Below are positions 17,552-26,562 of a DNA stretch of 64,000 bases, piece after piece; positions within the stretch are counted from its first letter, which is position 1, and each line of letters begins with the position of its first letter. This stretch comes from Nocardioides marinisabuli (GTDB taxonomy: Bacteria > Actinomycetota > Actinomycetes > Propionibacteriales > Nocardioidaceae): the NCBI RefSeq assembly GCF_013466785.1, contig NZ_CP059163.1, positions 3,968,001-4,032,000 of the forward strand, written 5' to 3'. The translations under genes were made by a program, and so were the position numbers. Under the pieces are notes generated by a model. That model was not told the origin of the DNA. It searched no databases and saw only the letters and a list, made by a program, of their open reading frames with translations.

Positions 17552-18117
17552 TGCCCCACGCGGCTGTTCGTCACCCAGAGCGCGCCCTCGACGGGCACGG
17601 GGCCACGGTCGTCGTACGCGCTGGCGAGCACGGCGTCGATGGTGAGGCTGACCCCCGGCTCGTCGCCGCAGCCGAGCGTCTCGAAGCGCAGCGTGCCCTC
17701 GGAGCCGTCCAGGGTGCTGGTGGCCCGGTTGGCGCGCTGCGGAGCCGGCGGGTTGGCGCTGGGTGCAGGCACCAGCACCGAGACCTGGAAGGCCTCCCCG
17801 TCGGACCCCAGGGGGTAGTCGCGACCGGTCTCCACGCGGCTCGGGTCGACCGAGACCTCGAGCACGGCGGAGTCCACGGTGCCACCTTCGCGGGAGACCT
17901 CCCCCGACGTGACCAGCAGCCGCTCCCCGTCGGCACGACACGTGACCTCGGCGAGACCGAGCATGAACTCCGAGCTGTCCTCGGCGGTCACCACCACCGT
18001 GTTGGACCACAGCCTCTCGGGCGGCTCGTCCGCGACCCCGCACCCCGCGAGCCCGGCGAGACCGGCGACGCCCACCACGACGCGGCCGGTCCAGCGCCCG
18101 CCCGCGACCACCTGCAC
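17548..18117 (-). CDS. Predicted secreted lipoprotein
   Basis: The 189-residue product has a lipoprotein signal peptide: basic residues near the start, a hydrophobic stretch VVVGVAGLAGLAG, and a lipobox LAGC with the acylated Cys at 26. The mature part has no recognised domain, is rich in beta-type sequence and has two further cysteines (in VTCRAD and LGCGDE) that could form a disulfide. It overlaps the acetyltransferase gene downstream and lies three bases after the phosphodiesterase gene stop, probably within one operon. Function unknown. Confidence 0.75.
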   Translation of the reverse strand: MQVVAGGRWTGRVVVGVAGLAGLAGCGVADEPPERLWSNTVVVTAEDSSEFMLGLAEVTCRADGERLLVTSGEVSREGGTVDSAVLEVSVDPSRVETGRDYPLGSDGEAFQVSVLVPAPSANPPAPQRANRATSTLDGSEGTLRFETLGCGDEPGVSLTIDAVLASAYDDRGPVPVEGALWVTNSRVGQ

Positions 18118-18120
18118 CGC

Positions 18121-19242
18121 TCAGTCCACCAGGACCGGGATGAGCATCTCGTCGGGCGTCAGCGACCCGTGCATGCCCACCAGCCGGGCCTCGTAGGCCC
18201 AGTCGACGCTCGAGACCACGGCGGCGTCCCCGCGGCAGGCCACCACGACGTCGCCGATGCGCGGACGCACCGCGGACGACACGTCACCGAACCAGCCCAG
18301 CGCGGTGGCGTCCTCACGGGTCAGCACCTCGGCCCTGTCGCCCAGCACGCCCCGCCAGGTGGCCACGACGTCGTCGACGGCCCCGCGCTGGCAGTAGAGC
18401 TGGCGGAAGCGGGCCTCGCCGCCGAAGAGCACCAGCCCGTCGCGCAGCTCGTGCACGGTGTCGACGTCGACCCGCGAGCCCGCCGGGGAGTCGACCATCC
18501 CGTGGTCGGCGACCACGACGAGACGCGTCGAGGGCGGCAGCGCCTCGCGCAGCTGCTCGGCCTCGTGGTCGATCATCGCCAGCTGCTGCAGCCACTCGGT
18601 CGAGGCGACGCCGTAGCGGTGCCCGGTCCAGTCGAGGTCGCCGTCGTAGAGGTAAGTCAGCGCGGGGGCGTGGTCGGAGGCCGCGACCGCCGCCGCGATC
18701 CGCTCGCCCACCATGTCGGCGCCCACGAACTCCGCACCGCGGTGCGCCGCCCGGGTCAGCCCGCTGGTGGCGAAGTCGCGCTTGTTGACCACGCTCACCG
18801 CCACCCCGCGCTCCCGCAGCCGCGAGAACACGGTCGGGTGCGGCTGCCACTCGGCCGGGTCGACGTCGGCCGGCCACGACAGGGCGTTGAGCAGCCGCTC
18901 GGTGCCCGGCACCCGTGAGGTGAAGCCGACGACACCGTGCGCGCCGGGCGGCAGGCCCGTGCCCAGCGACGTCAGGCTGGTCGCGGTGGTCGACGGCACG
19001 CCCGCCGTCGCCTGCGGCACCGCGCTGCGCAGCGAGGAGAGGTACGGCGCCACGTGGGCGTAGCGCTCCAGGAGCCGCGAGCCGAGCCCGTCGACGAGGA
19101 ACACGACGTACGCCGGCGCCTCGGGCAGCGCCATCGCCTCGCTGACGCCGACACCGTCGAGGCGCACCCCCAGGGCGGCGCCGACGGCGGGCACCACGTC
19201 AGCCAGCGACCGGTCGCCGTACCCGGGCGCGAGGAACGTCAC
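18121..19242 (-). CDS. Alkaline phosphatase-superfamily phosphodiesterase
   Basis: The 373-residue protein matches the nucleotide pyrophosphatase/phosphodiesterase branch. Metal ligands and nucleophile are visible in order: FLVDGLGS with the first Asp, GVPSTTATSLTSLGTG with the probable Thr nucleophile, DLDWTGHRYG, VADHGMVD and GMHGSLTPDE. There is no signal peptide, so it appears cytoplasmic. It should hydrolyse a phosphodiester or phosphomonoester; substrate unknown. The GTG at 19242 is chosen because it overlaps the stop of the DUF5998 gene as GTGA. Confidence 0.88.
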   Translation of the reverse strand: MTFLAPGYGDRSLADVVPAVGAALGVRLDGVGVSEAMALPEAPAYVVFLVDGLGSRLLERYAHVAPYLSSLRSAVPQATAGVPSTTATSLTSLGTGLPPGAHGVVGFTSRVPGTERLLNALSWPADVDPAEWQPHPTVFSRLRERGVAVSVVNKRDFATSGLTRAAHRGAEFVGADMVGERIAAAVAASDHAPALTYLYDGDLDWTGHRYGVASTEWLQQLAMIDHEAEQLREALPPSTRLVVVADHGMVDSPAGSRVDVDTVHELRDGLVLFGGEARFRQLYCQRGAVDDVVATWRGVLGDRAEVLTREDATALGWFGDVSSAVRPRIGDVVVACRGDAAVVSSVDWAYEARLVGMHGSLTPDEMLIPVLVD

Positions 19243-19835
19243 GGCGCCGAGGGCGCCTGGTGGGTGCGCGCGGAGAGCGACTCGGCGAAGCCCAGCAGGC
19301 CGGCGACGGCCTCCTTGCCGTCGGCGGCGGCCGAGACCCGCAGGGAGAAGTCGTCGGGGGCCAGGACGCCGGTGTAGCCGTGGTCGGCGTCGCACTCGGG
19401 GTCGCTGCAGCCGGCCGGCTCGAGGTCGACGCGGCTCACGCCGCCCCACCCGATCGTCATCACGGCCTCGGCCGGGTGGCCGGGCCCGGAGGTCGGGTTG
19501 GCGACCATCCGGGTCACCACGACCGAGCGGACCGCGCTGAGGCGGATCGACTCGGTGGAGGTGGAGGTGTAGGGCTCGGGCAGCAGGTCGTCGCCGGTGT
19601 GCTCGTCGGTGTGGGCCAGGACCAGGCGGGTCGGGGTGAGCACCACCACCGACAGGTGGCGGCGCACCTCGTCGTGCTCGAAGGTCGGCTCGTGGTGGAC
19701 GAAGAACGAGACCACCTGCTCGCCGGCGACGGCGGACTGGACGCCCTCGCCGACCACCTCCGGGTAGTAGCCGGTGCGGTCGATCGCGGCGCGCAGCTCG
19801 CGCAGTCGGTCACGGTCGTCGGTGCGGGCGCGCAT
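19239..19835 (-). CDS. DUF5998 family protein
   Basis: The 198-residue protein matches DUF5998, an actinobacterial family usually encoded directly upstream of the alkaline-phosphatase-like phosphodiesterase, as here. It has an N-terminal helix, a domain of beta-strands (EQVVSFFVHHEPTF, LSVVVLTPTRLVLAHTDEH) and a conserved Cys motif CSDPECDADHGYTG. The phosphodiesterase gene begins inside its stop codon. No function has been assigned to the family; conserved pairing suggests a common process. Confidence 0.82.
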   Translation of the reverse strand: MRARTDDRDRLRELRAAIDRTGYYPEVVGEGVQSAVAGEQVVSFFVHHEPTFEHDEVRRHLSVVVLTPTRLVLAHTDEHTGDDLLPEPYTSTSTESIRLSAVRSVVVTRMVANPTSGPGHPAEAVMTIGWGGVSRVDLEPAGCSDPECDADHGYTGVLAPDDFSLRVSAAADGKEAVAGLLGFAESLSARTHQAPSAP

Positions 19836-19837
19836 GA

Positions 19838-20491
19838 TCAGAACTCGTAGCCGAAGGCGGTGACGTCGCGGGCGAAGGCCGCCTCGACGCGCCGCGCCAT
19901 CTCGTCGGTGTACTCGCTGCGGTAGCGGGTGTCGCGCCCACCGAGCTCGGGGCCCTGCTTGTAGTCGGGGCGGGTGCGGTCGATGTTGACGCTCTTCAAC
20001 GGCTCCCACGGGATGTCGAAGCGGGCCTGCACGGCGCGCAGGTCGGCCTCGAGGCTCTCCTGGCGCCCGATCATGTCGGCGCGACGGGTCTTGGTGGCCA
20101 GGTAGCGCCACTGGGGGGTCTGCAGCCGCGAGAACTCGTCGAGGCCCTTCATGATGAAGGACTCGAAGTCGGGGCAGGTCTCGGCGACCGAGCGGATGAA
20201 CTGGTTCTTGCGGTCCAGGCGGCGCTCGCCGTCCTGCTCGGAGTCGCGGAAGCGCTCCACCATCCGGAACCACGACAGCATCCGGGCCCACGGGTTCCGC
20301 ACGATGCCGAACGTCCAGTACGACGACAGCTCGGGCTCGGCGCGCAGGATCTGGCCCAGCGTGCCGTGCCGGTCGACGCCCTTGACCTGACGGGCGTCGG
20401 GCAGGACCTCCGTGAGCCGGTTGTGGATGGTCGACCCACCGGTCTTCTGCACGTGCACGAAGAGCAGGCGCGCGCTGTCAGAGATCACCAT
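19838..20491 (-). CDS. Sulfotransferase family protein
   Basis: The roughly 217-residue protein is a PAPS-dependent sulfotransferase of the type-2 family. The 5'-phosphosulfate loop is FVHVQKTGGST near residue 10-20, and the 3'-phosphate motif is GIVRNPWARMLSWF around residue 65. The acceptor is unknown; actinobacterial homologues modify glycolipids or polysaccharides. A GTG six bases upstream (20497) is also possible. The ATG at 20491 is preferred because TATGCT lies eight bases upstream. It ends two bases before the DUF5998 start, suggesting one transcript. Confidence 0.85.
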   Translation of the reverse strand: MVISDSARLLFVHVQKTGGSTIHNRLTEVLPDARQVKGVDRHGTLGQILRAEPELSSYWTFGIVRNPWARMLSWFRMVERFRDSEQDGERRLDRKNQFIRSVAETCPDFESFIMKGLDEFSRLQTPQWRYLATKTRRADMIGRQESLEADLRAVQARFDIPWEPLKSVNIDRTRPDYKQGPELGGRDTRYRSEYTDEMARRVEAAFARDVTAFGYEF

Positions 20492-20519
20492 GGTCACGGA
20501 GCATACGGGTAGGGCGACC

Positions 20520-23255
20520 TCAGCTCGGAATGGTGTCGCCCGGCTGCGAGGGCATCCGCCGCACGAACCAGTCGGAGCGCGAGTCGGCGGCCGGCTCGAC
20601 CCGGGCCGAGGCGTCGAGCACCGTCGATCCCGACGGCCCGGCGAGCACCAGCCCGAGCTCGAGCGCGGAGAGCTGCGGCATGTCGTTCTGCAGCTGCGAG
20701 ACCCGGCTGATCAGGCGCTCGACCTCGCCGACGTCGACGACCTCGCTGCCCCGGTAGCCGAAGAGCATCGGGCTCGCCTTGACCTCGCGCACCATCGCCG
20801 CGGCGTCGCGCGCGCCCAGCGGCGGGATGCGGTAGGCGCGGTCGCCGAGCAGCTCGGTCAACGGCCCGGAGATGCCGAAGGAGACCACCGGCCCGAAGAG
20901 CGGGTCCTCGATGCTGGAGATGCTCACCGGCACGCCCGGGGGCGCGGTGCCCTGCACGAGGAAGGCGTCGGTGAGGTCCTCCTCGCCCACCAGCGCCGTC
21001 AGCGACGCCCAGGCGTCCTTCATCTGGTGGGCGCCGTCGATGTTGCGCCACACGTGGGCGAGGTCGGGGCGCTCGCGCAGGTGGTCGGCGGTGGCCTTGA
21101 GCACGACGTCCCAGCCCAGCTCGACGGCGGCCGCGGTGGCCTCGCCCAGGGTGCTCACGACCCGCGAGGGCCACAGGTCGATGTCGTAGGCGGCGAGCAG
21201 CGACCGCAGGTCCTCGCGGTTGAGCTCGGCGCCCTGGGGGTTCTCGGCCAGCACCCGGTTGACGATCCCGCGGGCGGTGTCCTCGTCGGCGCCCTCGGGG
21301 TCCAGCGGCGCACCGTCGGGGGTGCGCAGCCACACGGCGTACTCGACGACACGCGCCAGCGCCCGCACCGCCGCCTCGACGGCGGGGTACGACGGCACCG
21401 AGCCGCGCCCGGCGGTCGAGCCGGCCACGTCGGGCACCCGCAGCAGCTCGGGCACGCCCTCGACACCCAGGAAGGTCGAGACCAGCGGCTTGTCGGACTG
21501 CTCGCCGATGGCGGCCAGCACGTTGGCGACCTCCTCGCCGCTGACGTTGAGCGGCGGGGTGTAGACCGCGACGACCGAGTCGACGTCGGGGTCGTCGATG
21601 GCGGCGTCGAGGGCGTCCTCGAAGTCCTCGGCGGTCGCGTCGGCGCCCAGCGGCACCGACTTGTTGACCACCAGGCCGACCTCGGCGGCGGCGTCGGCGG
21701 CCAGCAGGCCCAGGGCGTCGGAGTTGCCGACGATCGCGACCCGGCGCCCGCGCGGCAGCGGCTGGTGGGCCACGAGCTGGGCGACGTCGAACATCTCGTC
21801 GAGGGTGCCGACCTGGATGATCCCGGCCTGGCGGAACATCGCGTCGACCGCGGCCGGCGGCGCGGCGATCTTGCGCACGGCGTGGCCCATCGGCACGCCC
21901 TGGGTGGTGCGCCCCGAGCGCACCGCGATGATCGGCTTGCGCAGCGAGACCCGTCGCGCGATCCGGGAGAACTTGCGCGGGTTGCCGATCGACTCGAGGT
22001 AGAGCAGCACGACCTCGGTGGAGTCGTCCTCCTCCCAGTACTGCAGCAGGTCGTTGCCCGAGACGTCGGCGCGGTTGCCGGCGCTGACGAAGGTCGACAG
22101 GCCCAGGCCACGGTTCTGGACCTTCTCGAGGATCGCCGAGCCGAGCGCGCCGGACTGGCAGAAGAACCCCGCCCGGCCGCGCGGCGGCATCACCGACGAC
22201 AGCGAGGCGTTGATGGAGACGCCCGGGTCGGTGTTGATGACACCCAGGCAGTTGGGGCCGATCAGGCGCAGCCCGTAGGAGCGCGAGAGCCCCACGAGGC
22301 GCCGCTGGCGCTGGCGGCCCTCCTCGCCGGTCTCGGCGAAGCCGCTGGAGATCACCACCAGCCCGTGCACGCCCTTGGCCGCGCAGTCGAGCACGACGTC
22401 CTGCACCGCGTCGGCCGGCACCGCGACGATCGCGACGTCGACGGCGTCGGGGATCTCCCCCACGCTCTTGTACGCCGGCAGCCCCGACACCGCGCCGGCC
22501 GAGGGGTTGACGGCGTACACGCGCCCGGTGAAGTCGCCCATCACCAGGTTGCGCACCAGGGTCTGGCCGATCGTGTCCTGGCGGCGCGAGGCGCCGATGA
22601 TCGCGACCGAGCGCGGGTTGAAGAACTTCTCGATCGAGGCGGCCTCGGCGCGGTGCTCGCGGTCCTGCATCACCCCGATCGCGGTGTCGGTGGCGTCGAT
22701 GGGGAACTCGAGCTGGATGACGCCGTCCTCGAACTCGCTGGCCACCCGGTAGCCGGCGTCGCGGAAGGTCTGGATCATCCGGGAGTTGTCGGGCAGCACC
22801 TCGGCGGTGAACTTCTCCAGGCCCCGCTCGCGCCCGGCCTGGGCCAGGTGCTCGAGCAGCAGCTGGGCGATGCCGCGGCCCTGGTGCTGGTCCTCGACGA
22901 GGAAGGCGACCTCGGCCTCGCCGGCGCGCACCCGGTCGTAGCGGCCCACCGCGATCATCCGCTCGGCCAGCACCAGCACCAGCGCCACCCGGTCGTGGTG
23001 GTCGACCTGGGTGAAGCGCTGCACGTCGCGGTCGGAGAGCCGCGGCATCGGCGAGAAGAACCGGTAGTACTTCGAGCGGTCGGAGACCCGGCTGTAGAAG
23101 TCGACGAGCCGCTCGGCGTCGTCGGGGGTGATCGGGCGGATGTGGGCGGTGCGCCCGTCGCGCAGCAGGACGTCGGCCTGCCAGTGCCGGGGCGCGCCAG
23201 GTGCCGCGGGCTCGCTGGACGTGGGGATCTCGTCGTGCTGGGGGCCGCCGCTCAC
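20520..23255 (-). CDS. PatA-type GNAT / ADP-forming acyl-CoA synthetase-like protein
   Basis: At 911 residues this is a protein lysine acetyltransferase-like fusion with the GNAT domain first (about 25-195, acetyl-CoA loop [11 protein letters not shown]). A CoA-binding Rossmann domain follows (about 205-330, with VAIIGASRR), then succinyl-CoA-ligase-like and ATP-grasp domains. This reversed order is the one described for Streptomyces lividans PatA, opposite to enterobacterial Pat. Such enzymes acetylate and switch off AMP-forming acyl-CoA synthetases. A His in MGHAV sits where ADP-forming synthetases have their phospho-His. The GTG start is supported by TAGATT seven bases upstream. Confidence 0.88.
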   Translation of the reverse strand: MSGGPQHDEIPTSSEPAAPGAPRHWQADVLLRDGRTAHIRPITPDDAERLVDFYSRVSDRSKYYRFFSPMPRLSDRDVQRFTQVDHHDRVALVLVLAERMIAVGRYDRVRAGEAEVAFLVEDQHQGRGIAQLLLEHLAQAGRERGLEKFTAEVLPDNSRMIQTFRDAGYRVASEFEDGVIQLEFPIDATDTAIGVMQDREHRAEAASIEKFFNPRSVAIIGASRRQDTIGQTLVRNLVMGDFTGRVYAVNPSAGAVSGLPAYKSVGEIPDAVDVAIVAVPADAVQDVVLDCAAKGVHGLVVISSGFAETGEEGRQRQRRLVGLSRSYGLRLIGPNCLGVINTDPGVSINASLSSVMPPRGRAGFFCQSGALGSAILEKVQNRGLGLSTFVSAGNRADVSGNDLLQYWEEDDSTEVVLLYLESIGNPRKFSRIARRVSLRKPIIAVRSGRTTQGVPMGHAVRKIAAPPAAVDAMFRQAGIIQVGTLDEMFDVAQLVAHQPLPRGRRVAIVGNSDALGLLAADAAAEVGLVVNKSVPLGADATAEDFEDALDAAIDDPDVDSVVAVYTPPLNVSGEEVANVLAAIGEQSDKPLVSTFLGVEGVPELLRVPDVAGSTAGRGSVPSYPAVEAAVRALARVVEYAVWLRTPDGAPLDPEGADEDTARGIVNRVLAENPQGAELNREDLRSLLAAYDIDLWPSRVVSTLGEATAAAVELGWDVVLKATADHLRERPDLAHVWRNIDGAHQMKDAWASLTALVGEEDLTDAFLVQGTAPPGVPVSISSIEDPLFGPVVSFGISGPLTELLGDRAYRIPPLGARDAAAMVREVKASPMLFGYRGSEVVDVGEVERLISRVSQLQNDMPQLSALELGLVLAGPSGSTVLDASARVEPAADSRSDWFVRRMPSQPGDTIPS

Positions 23256-23262
23256 ACCGGAG

Positions 23263-23325
23263 AATCTACCGAAGACCACCGACCGGCGTGCCCCGGCGCG
23301 AGGACGCGGACGCGACCGGGACAAT
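23263..23325. promoter_or_regulatory. Divergent leaderless -10 elements, patA-like and parC genes
   Basis: On the minus strand TAGATT (AATCTA at 23263-23268 on plus) ends seven bases before the PatA-type GTG. On the plus strand GACAAT (23320-23325) ends seven bases before the ATG at 23333. The two promoters are about 50 bp apart. Confidence 0.6.
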
Positions 23326-23332
23326 GGCGCCC

Positions 23333-25843
23333 ATGGCCAAGGGTTCCACCAAGCAGCCGCTGCCCGACGACTTCGAGGAGCACATCCTCGACATCGACGT
23401 CGGCGACGAGATGCGCAGCTCGTTCCTGGAGTACGCCTACTCCGTCATCTACTCCCGGGCGCTGCCCGACGCGCGCGACGGTCTCAAGCCCGTGCAGCGG
23501 CGGATCCTCTACACGATGAGCGAGATGCGGCTCTTCCCCGACCGCGGGCACGTCAAGAGCGCACGCGTCGTGGGTGAGGTGATGGGTCGCCTGCACCCGC
23601 ACGGCGACTCCGCGATCTACGACGCCCTGGTGCGCACCGCCCAGTCGTGGTCGATGCGCCTGCCCTTCATCGACGGGCACGGCAACTTCGGCTCGCCCGA
23701 CGACTCCCCCGCCGCCATGCGCTACACCGAGTGCCGGATGGCCCCGCCCGCCGTCGCGATGACCGCCTCCATCGAGGAGGACACGGTCGACTTCAAGCCC
23801 AACTACGACTCCCGCGAGACCGAGCCGACCGTGCTGCCGTCGGCGATCCCCAACCTCGTGGTCAACGGCACCACCGGCATCGCGGTCGGCATGGCCACCA
23901 ACTGCGCGCCGCACAACCTCGTCGAGGTGGTCCAGGCGCTGCGCCACCTGATCATCCACCCCGGCGCCGGCCTCGACGACCTGATGCGCTTCATCCCCGG
24001 GCCCGACCTGCCCACCGGCGGCAAGATCGTGGGCCTCGACGGCGTCCGCGACGCCTACGAGTCGGGCCGCGGCACCTTCAAGATGCGCGCCACCGCACGC
24101 ATCGAGACGATCGGGCGCCGCAAGGCCATCGTCGTCACCGAGATGCCGTACGGCGTGGGCACCGAGAAGATCGTCGAGCGGATCAAGACCCTGGTGCAGG
24201 GCAAGAAGATCTCCGGCATCGCCGACATCAAGGACCTCACCGACCGCGACCACGGCCTTCGCCTGGTCATCGAGGTCAAGAACGGCTTCGTGCCCGAGGC
24301 GCTGCTCGAGCAGCTCTACCGCCAGACCCCGCTCGAGGACTCCTTCGGCATCAACAACGTCGCCCTGGTCGACGGCCAGCCCCGCACCCTGGGCCTCAAG
24401 CAGATGCTCGAGGTCTTCCTGGGCCACCGCTACGACGTCGTACGCCGCCGCTCGCAGTTCCGGCGCACCAAGAAGGCCGAGCGGCTGCACCTGGTCGACG
24501 GCCTGCTGGTGGCGCTGCTCGACATCGACGAGGTCATCCAGGTGATCCGCACCAGCGACGACGCGAGCGCCGCCCGCGAGCGGCTGACCACCGTCTTCGA
24601 GCTCTCGGTGCTCCAGGCCGACTACATCCTCGAGATGCAGCTGCGCCGCCTGACCCGCTTCAGCCGCATCGAGCTGGAGAAGGAGCAGGAGCAGCTGCGC
24701 GGCGAGATCGAGGCCCTCGACGCGATCCTGGCCGACGACCAGCTGCTGCGCGAGGTCGTCTCCGACGAGCTGGCCGAGGTCGCCAAGACCTACGGCACCC
24801 CGCGCCGCACCGTGCTGCTCGAGTCGGCCGGCACCCCCGCCGCGGCCGCCGCGACCCCGCTGGAGGTCGCCGACGACCCCTGCTTCGCCTACCTCTCCTC
24901 CACCGGCCTGCTGGCGCGCTCCTCGAGCGCCGAGGCGCCCGGGGTCGGGGGCGGGCGCACCAACCACGACGTCGTGGTCTCCGCGGTCGCCACCACCGCG
25001 CGCGCCGAGGTCGGGGTGCTGACCAGCCAGGGACGCCTGCTGCGGCTCTCGGTGCTCGACCTGCCCACCATCCCGGCCTCGGCCAACGACCCCAACCTCC
25101 AGGGCGGGGTGCCGCTGAGCGAGGTGCTCCAGCTCGCCGGGGGCGAGCGGGCGCTGGCGCTGTGCACGCTGGCCGCCGACGGGCCCGGGCTCGCGCTCGG
25201 CACCCGCCAGGGCGTGGTGAAGCGGGTCAACCCCGAGGTGCTCAACCGCGACGACTGGGAGGTCATCGGCCTCAAGGACGGCGACGAGGTCGTCGGGGCG
25301 CTCGAGCTGGTCACCGGCGAGGAGTCGCTGTGCTTCGTCAGCACCGACGCCCAGCTGCTGCACTTCACCGCCGACGCCGTGCGGCCCCAGGGCCGCTCCG
25401 GCGGCGGCATCGCCGGCATCCGCCTCACCGAGGGCCAGTCGGTGCTCTGGTTCGGTGCGGTCGACCCCGCCGCCCCCGAGGGGGCCGTGCTGGTCACGGC
25501 CTCCGGGTCCTCGACCGCGCTGCCCGGCACCGAGGTCGGCGCGATCAAGGTGACCCCGTTCTCGGAGTACCCCGCCAAGGGCCGGGCCACCGGCGGGGTG
25601 CGCTGCCACCGCTTCCTCAAGGGCGAGGACGCCCTGGTGCTGGCGTGGGCCGGCACGGCGCCCGCACGGGCCGCCGCCGCCAGCGGCGCCCCGGTCGAGC
25701 TGCCGCCGGCCACCGGGCGGCGCGACGGCTCGGGCGTACCCGGCTCGCAGGCCGTCGCGGCCTGCGCCGGCCCCGTCGCGCTGCGGGTCCCGGCGAGCGC
25801 CGCTGACGTTCCTGCTGGCGTTCCGGGCGATGTGCAAGGCTGA
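23333..25843 (+). CDS. parC: DNA topoisomerase IV subunit A (GyrA/ParC family)
   Basis: The breakage-reunion subunit of a type IIA topoisomerase, 836 residues. The catalytic tyrosine is Tyr131 in AMRYTECRM, and the quinolone-pocket helix [14 protein letters not shown] carries Ser93 and Asp97, the usual susceptible residues. The GyrA-like coiled-coil and C-terminal beta-pinwheel follow. The partner subunit is encoded at 30659-32773, so topoisomerase IV is preferred over gyrase, whose genes normally sit near dnaA. The ATG at 23333 is preferred; an ATG nine bases earlier overlaps the -10 element. Confidence 0.93.
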   Translation: MAKGSTKQPLPDDFEEHILDIDVGDEMRSSFLEYAYSVIYSRALPDARDGLKPVQRRILYTMSEMRLFPDRGHVKSARVVGEVMGRLHPHGDSAIYDALVRTAQSWSMRLPFIDGHGNFGSPDDSPAAMRYTECRMAPPAVAMTASIEEDTVDFKPNYDSRETEPTVLPSAIPNLVVNGTTGIAVGMATNCAPHNLVEVVQALRHLIIHPGAGLDDLMRFIPGPDLPTGGKIVGLDGVRDAYESGRGTFKMRATARIETIGRRKAIVVTEMPYGVGTEKIVERIKTLVQGKKISGIADIKDLTDRDHGLRLVIEVKNGFVPEALLEQLYRQTPLEDSFGINNVALVDGQPRTLGLKQMLEVFLGHRYDVVRRRSQFRRTKKAERLHLVDGLLVALLDIDEVIQVIRTSDDASAARERLTTVFELSVLQADYILEMQLRRLTRFSRIELEKEQEQLRGEIEALDAILADDQLLREVVSDELAEVAKTYGTPRRTVLLESAGTPAAAAATPLEVADDPCFAYLSSTGLLARSSSAEAPGVGGGRTNHDVVVSAVATTARAEVGVLTSQGRLLRLSVLDLPTIPASANDPNLQGGVPLSEVLQLAGGERALALCTLAADGPGLALGTRQGVVKRVNPEVLNRDDWEVIGLKDGDEVVGALELVTGEESLCFVSTDAQLLHFTADAVRPQGRSGGGIAGIRLTEGQSVLWFGAVDPAAPEGAVLVTASGSSTALPGTEVGAIKVTPFSEYPAKGRATGGVRCHRFLKGEDALVLAWAGTAPARAAAASGAPVELPPATGRRDGSGVPGSQAVAACAGPVALRVPASAADVPAGVPGDVQG

Positions 25844-25848
25844 GTGAC

Positions 25849-26562
25849 ATGCGTGCTCCCACCCTCGCGGCCCTGGCCGCGTCCGGCCTGATGGCCCTCG
25901 GCGGCCTCTCCGCCTGCAGCAGCGACGACTCCGCCCCGGCCGAGGACGCCCCCAGCGCCGAGGAGGTGCTCGCCGAGGCGAAGACGACCCTCGACGAGAC
26001 CAGCGGGGTGCAGGTCCGCCTGGCCACCGACGACCTGCCCGAGGGCGTCGAGGGCCTGCTGGGCGCCGAGGGTGTCGGCACGCCCAGCCCGGCGGCCTTC
26101 GACGGGGTCATCACCGTGCGCTTCGCCGGCTTCGAGCCCGAGGTGCCCGTGGTCGGCGTCGACGACGTCGTCTACGCCCAGGTGCCGCTGACCACCGGGT
26201 GGTCGCAGATCGACCCGGCCGAGTACGGCGCCCCCGACCCCGCTGCCCTGCTCGGGCCCGAGGGCGGCTTCTCCTCGTTGCTGACCAGCACCGAGGAGGT
26301 CGAGGTCGGCGAGCAGGTGCGCGGCGGCACCGACAACCGCGACGTGCTGACCACCTACACCGGCACGATCTCGGGCGAGGTCGCGGCCACGATCATCCCC
26401 AGCGCCGAGGGCGACTTCGACGCGTCGTACTCGATCAGCGACGACGGCGAGCTGCGCTCGATGGTCCTGACCGGTGCCTTCTACGGCGACGGGGAGTCGA
26501 TGACCTACACGATCGACTTCGACGACTACGGCTCCTCGCCGCAGATCACCGCACCCGAGTGA
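25849..26562 (+). CDS. LppX/LprAFG-family lipoprotein (LprG-like)
   Basis: The 237-residue protein has a lipoprotein signal with lipobox LSAC (Cys23) and a mature domain matching LppX/LprAFG: a half-barrel of strands enclosing a lipid-binding cavity (VQVRLATDDLP, DDVVYAQVPLTTGW, GTISGEVAATIIP). In mycobacteria LprG carries triacylated lipids and works with the P55 exporter encoded next to it. The next gene here is a P55-like MFS protein joined by GTGA, so the same pairing is inferred. It follows parC by five bases. Confidence 0.9.
   Translation: MRAPTLAALAASGLMALGGLSACSSDDSAPAEDAPSAEEVLAEAKTTLDETSGVQVRLATDDLPEGVEGLLGAEGVGTPSPAAFDGVITVRFAGFEPEVPVVGVDDVVYAQVPLTTGWSQIDPAEYGAPDPAALLGPEGGFSSLLTSTEEVEVGEQVRGGTDNRDVLTTYTGTISGEVAATIIPSAEGDFDASYSISDDGELRSMVLTGAFYGDGESMTYTIDFDDYGSSPQITAPE

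Noticed and set aside
23252..25837. 861-codon open frame opposite topoisomerase IV A
   Set aside because: Composition is His/Asp/Arg/Gly-rich shadow sequence typical of the antisense frame of a GC-rich gene; no domain.
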